The notes under the pieces are model-generated. The model searched no databases. It was given only the letters and a program-made list of their open reading frames with translations, and was not told the origin of the DNA. Made by a program: the position numbers and the translations under genes. DNA of 64,000 nucleotides, from assembly GCA_028622995.1 (NCBI GenBank), contig JAJQJQ010000004.1, positions 5,270,001 to 5,334,000 of the forward strand, given 5' to 3'. Below are positions 26,343 to 35,929 of this stretch, one piece after another (position 1 is the first letter of the stretch; each line of letters opens with the position of its first letter). This DNA comes from Panagrolaimus kolymaensis (Eukaryota; Nematoda; Chromadorea; Rhabditida; Panagrolaimidae).

Positions 26343-28729
26343 ATGACTTCGATATTAACAAATAATGCAGATGACAAATATCAAAAGCTATCGGTTGAAT
26401 TTGCAAAGGTAAAATTTTGTTTATTTCCAAGGCTTTAAAGAAATTTTAAAATTTTGTAGCTACGAAATCAAATCCCCACACTCAAAGATGATTTGGATGA
26501 AGAAAAAAAGAAGAATAAACTTTTAAAAGTTGGTTTTTGGTTTATTTGCTTTTTCTCTTAATTTTTTTACTTTTTTATAGGATGAAATTCGAATCCTTGA
26601 CATAGATCTTCGAAAATCTCGTTCAGAAAATGAATCCCTTATATTTCGGAATGAACAACTTTTGCGAAGGATTGAAGCGTTGCAAGCAAATTTGGATTCA
26701 ACCACTAATGCTTTTGCTCAAGCGAAAGCAAAGAAAAAGCATAAAGAAGCTAATTTGCGTATTTTTGGTCCAGCTCAACTTGAAGCAGGTCCATCAAGTG
26801 ATGTGCCGCCAAATGATCCCAAATTAGTTTTGGAACAAGAACTTGAGCGAAAATTAATTGAAAATGCGGATCTTCATTCAACCATTTATGATATGGAAAG
26901 GCAACATGAAACCGTAGTCACAGAATTTTCGGTAATTGTTAAAAAGCTTGAAGCCGAAAATGATACCCTTAAAAAAGTTTTGAATGATCGTACTTCAAAA
27001 AATGGTTTCGGCGGATATGAAGAAGATGATGAAATAGAAATTTTAAATGGAACCATTAATGGCGGCGGCAGCGGAGGTGTTGGAAGAAATCATGAAGAAG
27101 AAGTAATAGATTTTATAACAAATTTATTAACCGATTCTCAAAATGGAATTGAAGCAATGACGAAATTCTTTGGGCTTATTGATAATCGTTCCATTGTATA
27201 TCCATGCGATGCCACCCTTGAAAGTGTTCCAGAAGACATTCATTTATTTGGAGTTGAATGTGGAAGAATTGCAGAAAGTTTAAATGATATTAAAGGTGAA
27301 ATAGCTGCTATTCAACTAAATTTAAAAGAACCAGATGGAATGAAAGAACTGAAATCGAAAATGAGCGAAATTCGAGAAAAGCTTGGTGAATTATTAAATG
27401 AATCAATGGCAAGTTTTAGTCTTTAAAAATAATCGATGATGGATTTAGTAACTCAAAGAATATTTTTTAGAGAGAAATCCAACCTTTACTTAAAACATGC
27501 CAAAGAAAAGAATGTGATGCACCTTGGTGTAATTCAAATTTGGATGAATTAAATGGGCAATATGAAAAATTATTTATTAAATCTTTTACTCGCCTTTCGA
27601 CTCTCTTACTTTCCAAAGATAAAAATAATGAGTTGACCCTTCATGATGCGTTAGTGGAGCTTAAAAAAATCTTCCATCGATTTAGAGATATTTTTGGAAA
27701 GAAAATTTTTATTGAAAATCATCTTCCAACAACTTCAAAAAAATTAAAAAAATTATAATGAATCCATTGAAAAATCTTTATTGCATTTAGTTCAAACCAT
27801 TTCAAGATTACAAACTCAAGTGGAATCGAAAGAAAAGGTTCAATGGTTGAATGATATATTTGGAGCGAAAAAGATCCATCACGGAAATGGAAACTTCGAA
27901 CAATCACAACAACAACCACCTCCAAAGAAAATGTCCGCTTTACAAAAACAAGCAAGCATCATCGAAGAATCAAATGTAAGCTTTTTCCAACCAAAAAAAT
28001 TAATTACCCAAAATAAAATAATATGTATTTATTTTTAGTCGAAATTATCTGAATTAAAAATTCAACTTCATGAAAGTCGAAATGAAAATGAAAAATATAA
28101 AAAAGAATTAAATGATTTATCTAAAGATTTAGCATTAAAAAATCATAAAATTGAAGAAATTGAAATTAAAATATCTGTTATTTCAAAACAAATGGAAATT
28201 CTTAAAGGTTCCACGGAAGATTTAAAAAAATTGAGGGCTGAAGTGGATAAAACTCATGGATTGGATGATTTTCGAATAGTTGAATATTATTTTCTTCAAG
28301 AAGTTAATAAAATTACCACCGAATTGAGTCATGCTCAGGGTAAAGTTCAAAGGTATCGAAGAGATGTAAGTTAATTCAAAATTTCGATTTGAGACTCAAA
28401 AAACATACTTATAAGTTTTTTTTATCAAATTTTAGATTGATGACCTAACAATGGTCCTTCAAAAACTTGATGTTGAACATAATGAATCCATAAAAAATAT
28501 TGATGAACGAGAAATGGAAAATCAACATCTCCGTGATGAGCTTGAAACCACTCGACAAAGTTATGAAGATCAACTTCGAGTGATGTCTGAACATTTAGCA
28601 ATATTAAATTCTAAAATTGAAAAACAATCTGATCAAGTTGTAAATTCTTTATCTCCTGGGCCATCTTCTCCATCGCCAAGTAGTACAAATTCACTCAAAG
28701 AAAATTTAAGAAAAATGGTTCGAAAATAA
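26343..28729 (+). CDS. PPP1R21 homologue (KLRAQ coiled coil, FERRY complex subunit)
   Basis: Coiled-coil protein of early endosomes; human PPP1R21 is a Rab5-effector FERRY subunit that carries mRNAs. Exons: 26343-26408, 26460-26528, 26581-27408, 27471-27975, 28039-28365 and 28436-28729; about 695 aa after allowing for one frameshift. The KLRAQ region is DKYQKLSVEFAKLRNQIPTL, followed by ESLIFRNEQLLRRIEALQ. The C-terminus carries the diagnostic RQSYEDQLRVMSEHLAILN. Intron 3 uses a GC donor (ATG|GCAAGT). Exon 4 carries one extra base: the frame breaks in an A7 run near 27745-27753 and continues in the next frame with in-phase coding. That is either a homopolymer assembly error or a real lesion. 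A TTTTTTAAG site just before the ATG may be a trans-splice acceptor. Confidence 0.85.
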
Positions 28730-29386
28730 TAATTTTTAAATTTTTTTATGTTTGTCTATCAAAAATTTGCGAAATATGTCCGTGCCTTATTCTTTCTTTA
28801 TTTTATTTTACTTTGTTTATTATCTTTCTTCCTTTTCTTTTTTTTTTGATGGAGTAAAAAATGTTTCATAACAAAAAAGTTTATGAATCTCAAACAAATT
28901 TTTTTTGGCATTTTTATTTATGCAACATTTTGAAAACTCCAAAAACATGCGTTTCAAAATCTTCAAAACCGGTTATATGAAGCGCAATGAAGCCATAATA
29001 CAATTTTATTTCCTATCCCATTTTTTAAATATTTTTATCTGACAGTAATACTTTTTAATTGAAAAATTTCTATTTATTTATTTTAAACTTTTTTACTTTA
29101 CATACATTCCGGCATATTATTATATTTTATTATTGAATAAATGAGATTATTTTTAATTTCGTGAGCTTTTTATTTGTCGTTGTTTTTTTTGGTTATGAAA
29201 CCATTACCATATTTTCAACCTTTTCTTTAACGAAAAAAAGGCCTTTTTCGCGAATTTGTATTTGTCTCTGAGGGAGAATCAATGAATTCCATCCAGAAGA
29301 AGAAAGGCCTTCTCAGAATTTTATTTTATAAAAAGAAATATTTTTTCCTAAGATAGCCATTTATTTTTGTTATTTATTTTTTAGGC
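28730..29386. other. Intergenic, no gene seen
   Basis: AT-rich spacer. The last bases (TTATTTTTTAG followed by GC and ATG) form a strong trans-splice-type acceptor for the next gene. Confidence 0.55.
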
Positions 29387-32300
29387 ATGGACAAAATAGG
29401 AGATAAAGAAAGCCTGGATTTAGCTAAAATTGTATTTGTTGGCGATGAAGAAGATATCTTACATGCTGGATATCCATTTACTCTAAAGCATGATGGAAAA
29501 AGGTTTGAAAATTCCATTTAAAAAATCTTGTTAATCGTTAGCTTTTATTTAGATTTCCAAGTGTTCTTCATTATGTTTATGCAAAAGTTTTACAACATTT
29601 CCAACTTCAAGATGATCATGTAATGGATATTCTTTCAACCCCTGTGCTTGAAGTTGTTCCAAAAGCATATAAATTATTGGAAGAAAAACGAGATCCTCGA
29701 TCCGATGTAAATCAATTTACATCCATCATTCGTCAAACCGTTCAATATTATTTAATGCATGGTTTACGAATTCGAAGTGAACAAGATGAAAGTAAGCTTT
29801 GCTAATATTTTCGTGAAAGCAGAAAATTAAGTTTTTGATTTGCTTTTAGATTTTCGATTTAATTTATGCCAAACCAATGATGCCCTTTTAATTGTTTGTG
29901 ATGAAAAGGATCGAGAATTGGGTGTTGGAATGAGTGATAAAACCTTTTATGAATTTTGGTCAAAAGGATATAAAATGCAAGATTTAAGTGATTGGATGTT
30001 GAATGAAATATTACGACCTAAAGCTGTAGGACAAAATCTTCTTGGTGGAATGTTAATGCTTCGAAGGCATGAAATTCGTGAAGCTCAAAGATTGAAAGTT
30101 CTTAAAAATCCTGAATTTACTTTTGATGGTCTTTCAACGGTGGAAGAAAATCAAATGACCGTAACAGCCAACAGTCAAATCCTTTCCCTTTCTGGAGTTC
30201 TCAAACCTTTGAGTAATTATTATAAAAGTATCTTCGATGTCAAAGATATCAGTTATCGATCAGTCGAACATTATGCATATGAAAGATTATTTGAATCACT
30301 AAAAATGGATGAAATTTATGTTCAGAAACTTCGATGCGTTCCTTCACCCGTCGATGTTGCAAATGTAGCAATGAAAATTTTGGAATCCTTAGAAGCAGAA
30401 AAACCTGATTGGCGCCATAAAACCAATAAACTTGACCGATATCGTCAAACAGCAATGAAGCATAAAATTTCAAAGAATACAGAATTTAGGCAGCTGCTTT
30501 TAAATACAGGAAATGCATTTTTAGTGGAAACAAATCGTAAGTTGTTGGTAGCTAGCTAAGGAAAATAAAGCTACTAGTTAAAGACTTGGCTTGAGAATGG
30601 CTTAGGAAAATATAATTTGACTTTTTTATTATAGCTTATGGTGATGATGTTTGGACGGTAAATACGGATGAATATGAACTTCAACATCTTTTAACTAAAC
30701 CAAAGATAAATGTGGAATATTTGGTGGAACTTATGTGTCGACGAAAAGAACCAACACCAACTCTCAAACATATTGGTCAAAATAAAACTGGGATCTTGTT
30801 AATGGAATTGCGTCAGAAATATGCTAATGCTACATTTATACCATATCCATTCATATCGCCGCCAGATATGAATATTCAACGACTCGGATTAACAAATAAT
30901 ATTATTTGTTTTACACCTGAAAGCATATTTCATCCATTTTATCCTGTTCCTATTGTTGTAACACCAAATTTAACTGTTCCAAGTCCAATACATTATGTTA
31001 TCCTTTATTCTTGTCGGTATGTTGCATATTGTTATTAACATAATTATAACTTTATGTTTCAGGTTCTTTGGATTCAAGCCTAATATGGAAAAGGAGCTAT
31101 TAGATAATGCTGATGGATATGCATGTTGGTCAAGATTCAATTCGTATTTACAAACAGAAGTAAATATTCCATATGAAACGCTGAAAAAATATTTTATGGA
31201 AGAACGTCAAAGATTAATCAAATTTTCTTTATCTCTCATGTTTCAACAACATTCAGCCATTCTTCGAGCTTTATTAGAAACTGAAGATGCTTTATTAGTT
31301 TACTGCGCAAGATTTTCAACCATCGAAGCTGAACTATCTTCTGGTTTACGTGAACGTGATTTCCGACGAGTTTTTCAAGAATCACAAAGTGAGGTTAAAG
31401 AGGTACGCATTATTTGTTGGTAATTCAAATCAGAATTACCTTTTTTTAGTTAGTTGAAATATTCTTAAAGCCTCAAGCTTATCGACCACCATTTATTGGA
31501 GGAAATCGAATGGGTTTAATACTAATGGAACTTCGAAGACATTTTACGCTTGGTGGCTGTTATCCTTCTCAATATGAACTATTACCGATGAATGTGGAAG
31601 CTAAACTTGGAACTGATTCGCCATTGGAAAATTATGTTTGTGATAAACCTTTTATAGCGCTAAAGAAAATTAATTTTACTTCTGTTTGGGCTGGTGAGTA
31701 GCTTCATCAATCTTGCTCCATTAATAATCATATTTTTCAGATCCTCGAATTTTAACTTACAAGGATACCAAAGAATATTTAAAACAAAAGCGAGGCTTTC
31801 CTGTATTTTTGAGAGACGATGAAAAATTGAGCGATGTTTTGACGAATGATATCATTATTGATAAAGCGAATATTGAAGCTTCAATTAAAGGAAATGGGCC
31901 AGGTCTTGCTTATTCTGCAAGCTTACACCTTGTAAATATGGTGGATAAACTCTTAATTGGAAATGAAAGAAATATGATAAATATCAAACATGAATCTGAT
32001 TGCATTACTTCGTTAAATAATGATCCTAAAGAAGAACAGGTATGTATTTTCTTTTACTTTGTTGGTGCCTGTTTTATGATTACTTTTTTTTAGTCTAAAC
32101 CAGAACCACTTCCACCACCACCTCAACCTACATTTAATCCTAATTTAAATCCTCAAGCATTTTTACCCCTTCCAACTCCCCAACTATTTCAACAGCAGCT
32201 TCCCATCCAGCAACAACAACAACTGCCTCCACAACAAGGAGGACAAAACCAACAAAGATTTTATAATGATCGCCCTCAACAACAACTACTACCATCAAAT

Positions 32301-32732
32301 CCACCACCAAACTTTTATCCTAATAATCAACAACAGCAATCAAGAAATAATGATTATCGAAATAATAATAATAATGATCGAGATCGATTTGTAAACAACT
32401 CCAACAACAACAACAGCAGTGGTGGAAATAATTTCCGTGATAGAAGAGGAGATCGAGATGATCGAAATAATCGTTCAACATCACGAAGCTTTAATTCACC
32501 AAATCGTGCTCGTAATTATAATAACTATCGTGGCCCTGCACATTTACAAAATAATCAAAATCGTAATTATTCACCTGCAAGAGATTCACAACAAAGTGGT
32601 GGAACGCCATCAAATGACAAGCACCAACAACAATACCAAACTCCATCAAGCCCAAAACCTAAAAAGCCTAAACGTGTTATCGATGAAGCAGATTTATCGG
32701 AAGGTGAAATTCTTAGCAGTGATGAAGATTGA
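29387..32732 (+). CDS. Triple-NADAR-domain protein with Q/N-rich, RS-like tail
   Basis: Eight exons: 29387-29502, 29553-29791, 29850-30536, 30635-31016, 31063-31402, 31450-31693, 31741-32039 and 32094-32732; about 981 aa. NADAR (YbiA-like) folds hydrolyse N-glycosidic bonds of riboflavin intermediates in bacteria and plants, and some remove ADP-ribose from guanine. Three copies are visible. Domain 1 (about 14-190): KRFPSVLHYVYAKVL, then DALLIVCDEKDRELG and GQNLLGGMLMLRR. Domain 2 (about 230-411): PLSNYYKSIFDVKD, RSVEHYAYERL, LLLNTGNAFLVETN, GQNKTGILLMELR. Domain 3 (about 463-618): PSPIHYVILYSC, ALLETEDALLVYCARF, GGNRMGLILMELRRHF. The tail (770-981) is rich in Gln, Asn, Pro and Arg and ends DLSEGEILSSDED. 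The start sits 2 bases after a TTTTTTAG acceptor. Domain 2 keeps most core positions; catalytic activity is not proven by sequence. Confidence 0.85.
29850..31693 (+). repeat. Inverted gene duplication, arm 1 (pairs with 33658-35206)
   Basis: Exons 3 (3' part) to 6 of the triple-NADAR gene recur in inverted orientation at 33658-35206. Exon lengths 382, 340 and 244 are identical in both arms, and the encoded peptides of exons 4 and 5 differ at only a handful of residues. Confidence 0.9.
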
Positions 32733-32908
32733 TCTCTTAACTTTATTTTTACTACATATTTATTTTTGTACTTTTATATGTTAACGTTTATTTATTTGCA
32801 TTTGTTTTATGTATGTAACTCTAAATAAAAAAGGAAATAACATTTTGTGGGATGGTTTTCACTGCTTTAACAAATTCAACGATTCAAGTAAAAAAATCAT
32901 GCCTTTAT

Positions 32909-33120
32909 TAACGTTAAAGGGCCATAGCTATTTGCAGCCTTTTTGAAATTTCGTTTACGGGAGCTGAACTTTGCGAATGCCAAGCGCGTGTTTGAAATTT
33001 AACGTGTCATTTACTGTAGTTGCACGTAAATTCAAATTGCCGGTTGGCGAAGTATGAATTCAGGTCCCAGTAAACGAAATTTTCAAAAAGGCTGCAAATA
33101 GCTATGGACCTTTAACGTCA
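32909..33120. mobile_element. Foldback/MITE-like element between the inverted NADAR copies
   Basis: A near-perfect inverted repeat of about 60 bases per side. The left arm runs 32911-32970: CGTTAAAGGGCCATAGCTAT, then TTGCAGCCTTTTTGAAA and TTTCGTTTAC. The right arm is its reverse complement at about 33066-33118. The inner part (GAACTTTGCGAATGCCAAG to CACGTAAATTCAAATTGCC) also pairs loosely, so the whole 210-base unit can fold back on itself. No ORF and no transposase, consistent with a non-autonomous DNA element. It lies in the 650-base gap between the two inverted NADAR genes. Apart from this, the gap 32733-33386 shows nothing. Confidence 0.75.
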
Positions 33121-33386
33121 AAATCCTAATCCACATAAATCATTAGGGCAAATTAGGGTGTAATATTGCAGAATTTTGTAACACGAGCCATATGTCATAG
33201 AGATAAGAAAGAAAAAAAATATGCAAAATAAGGATCGACTTCATAATCAATGCTGTTGTTATCCAACAAGCTTTACAAAAAGAAAGACAAATTTATTATT
33301 TAATTTATTCAAAGCAACAAAAAGAAAAAACATAAAAAATCCTAACAACAAAATAACAAATTGGTTAAAAAAATATGAGAGATATT

Positions 33387-35206
33387 TCAGCCTTCGTCAC
33401 TGCTGAATATTTCACCTTCAGAAAGTTCATAATCTTCACCACATATAAATTCATTTTTTGAGACATCATTCAACTTTTCATCTTCTTTTCTCACAAATAC
33501 AGGAACAGCAAATTTTTGTTTCGAATACCTTTTAACAAATACAGGAAAACCACGATTTTGTTTTATAATTTCATTAGCATTTTTGTAACTTAAAATACGA
33601 GGATCTAAAAAAACTTAAAATTACTGCAGAAATGAAGGCAAAATATTAAGAACATACCAGGCCAAATAGAAGTAAAATTAATTTTCTTTAGCGCTATAAA
33701 AGGTTTATCACAAACATAATTTTCCAATGGTGAATCAGTTCCAAGTTTAGCTTCCACATTCATAGGTAATAGTTCATATTGAGAAGGATAACAGCCACCA
33801 AGCGTAAAATGTCGTCGAAGTTCCATTAATATCAAACCCATTCGATTTCCTCCAATAAATGGTGGTCGATAAGCTTGAGGCTTTAAGAATATCTCAGCTA
33901 TCTAAAAGAAAAACATTAAACCATAAAATAAATTAATAAATGTACCTCGTTTACATCACTTTGTGAATCTTGAAAAACACGACGAAAATCACGTTCACGT
34001 AAACCAGAAGATAGTTCAGCTTCGATGGTTGAAAATCTTGCGCAGTAAACTAATAAAGCATCTTCAGTTTCTAATAAAGCTCGAAGAATGGCTGAATGTT
34101 GTTGAAACATGAGAGATAAAGAAAATTTGATTAATCTTTGACGTTCTTCCATAAAATATTTTTTCAACGTTTCATATGGAATATTCACTTCGGTTTGTAA
34201 ATATGAATTGAATCTTGACCAACATGCATATCCATCAGCGTTATCTAATAGCTCCTTTTCCATATTAGGCTTAAATCCAAAGAACCTGAAATATGAAGCG
34301 ATTATATTGTTAATTACCATTATGATACATACCGACAAGAATAAAGAATAACATAATGTATTGGACTTGGAACAGTTAAATTTGTAGTAACAACAATAGG
34401 AACAGGATAAAATGGATGAAATATACTTTCAGGTGTAAAACAAATAATATTATTTGTTAATCCAAGTCGTTGAATATTCATATCTGGTGGAGATATAAAT
34501 GGATATGGTATAAATGTAGCATTAGCATATTTCTGACGCAATTCCATTAACAAGATCCCAGTTTTATTTTGACCAATATGTTTGAGAGTTGGTGTTGGTT
34601 CTTTTCGTCGACACATAAGTTCCACCAAATATTCCACATTTATCTTTGGTTTAGTTAAAAGATGTTGAAGTTCATATTCATCCGTATTCACCGTCCATAC
34701 ATCATCTCCATAAGCTAAAATAAACATGGTTAACTTTATTTAGGTCAATGCTACATATAAAAGCTAAACTTTCTAGCTCATCTTGTCATAGTTTGTAAGC
34801 AAAAAAACTCACGATTTGTTTCCACCAAAAAAGTGTTGCCTGTATTTAGTAGCATTTGAAGGAATTCGGAATTCTTAAAGATTTTATGCTTCATCGCAGT
34901 ATGTCGATAACGATCAAGTTTGACAGCTTTATGACGCCATTCAGGTTTTTCTATTTCCATAATTTTCTCTGCCATGTTCGCTACTTCAACAGGAGACGCC
35001 ACAGATCGAATCTTTTGAATATGGATTTCATTTATTTTTAATGATTTAAGCATCCTTTCATAAGCATAATGTTCCACAGATTGAAAGTAGATATCCTTCA
35101 CAACAATAGAACTTTTGTAATAATTGCTTAAAGGTTTGAGAAGACCAGAAAGGCTGAGAATTTGATTATTTGGTTTCACTATCGTTGGTACATCGGCATC
35201 ATCCAT
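33387..35206 (-). CDS. Two-NADAR-domain paralogue (inverted copy)
   Basis: Five exons: 34813-35206, 34333-34714, 33946-34285, 33658-33901 and 33387-33604; about 525 aa. It corresponds to domains 2 and 3 of the neighbouring plus-strand gene and lacks domain 1 and the Q/N-rich tail. It keeps the end motif ELSEGEIFSSDEG, so the loss of the low-complexity tail was internal. The N-terminal exon is diverged (PLSNYYKSSIVVKD, QSVEHYAYERML), whereas exons 2-4 are nearly identical to the other copy. The last exon holds a small internal duplication (GFPVFVKR, then VPVFVRKEDEKL). A TTATTTCAG acceptor at 35221 precedes the ATG by 14 bases. All frames are open, so the gene is probably functional. Confidence 0.85.
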
Positions 35207-35929
35207 AATGTTTGATTTCACTGAAATAAGAAACGATTAGAAAAATTTGAGAAATGATATAATGTAGGAACAAGAACAATTATCGAAAACAATTTTATGC
35301 GATTAATGATTCTTTCATATTTTTAGCAACATCTTCGCCTCTACGAAAGTCGCGTCAAGAGATGACGGGAAAATTAAAACCTAATTTTTTATAAAAACTT
35401 TTTTTGCAAAACAACAAAAAAACTTTGAAAGTCTGTCATTATTAAATTACCAAATATTTCTTGTTTGTATTATTCTTCTATTTTTGGTGAATTGATTATG
35501 TTTTTATGAAGCTTTATTTAAATAACAAATCGAAGTGTTCAAAGAATTAATGCAACTAATGAAGGAAGCCAATCTGTGATGTGACTTTTAGCTTTTAGCT
35601 TCAGCGCTCTTTTTGCGGATTTACAGAAGAATGACGTTTTGGGTAATTAAAAAAAAGATTTGCGCATTGGTGGGTGGGTGTCGAACCGCCGGTCAATGCG
35701 ATATTACGTCCAGGGAACTAACCACTGCATCTCCAAAGCGCAAGAAAACTTCATCAAAAAGAGGAGGAAATACAAGCGAGTCACATCTTCTTTATTTAAT
35801 TTTCCAATCGAACTTACCATAACAAAGGGAGAAAACAGCCATAACCTTTTTTGTTTTGTGAAACAAACGTTATTACTAAAAACTTTAAAAAATATTTATT
35901 CAAAATAAAAAGTCATATTAAAATTTAAT
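35207..35929. other. Intergenic with one tRNA-like element
   Basis: AT-rich spacer; the only structured feature is the Pol III-like element at 35660-35743, described separately. Confidence 0.55.
35660..35743 (-). ncRNA. Candidate tRNA-like Pol III RNA with long terminal stem
   Basis: Read on the minus strand, an 84-base unit starts TTGCGCTTTGG and ends CCAATGCGCAA, giving an 11-base terminal stem with one mismatch. Inside are an A-box-like GATGCAGTGGTTAG and a B-box match CGGTTCGACACCC. A T8 run follows the 3' end on that strand, as for Pol III termination. I could not fold it as a canonical cloverleaf. It may be a degenerate tRNA, a tRNA-derived repeat or a small RNA gene of the same type as those at 44690 and 47178. 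Confidence 0.5.

Noticed and set aside
29230..29330. Apparent repeat AAAGGCCTT on both sides of a short segment
   Set aside because: Only a 9-base palindrome occurring twice; no longer pairing or element ends.
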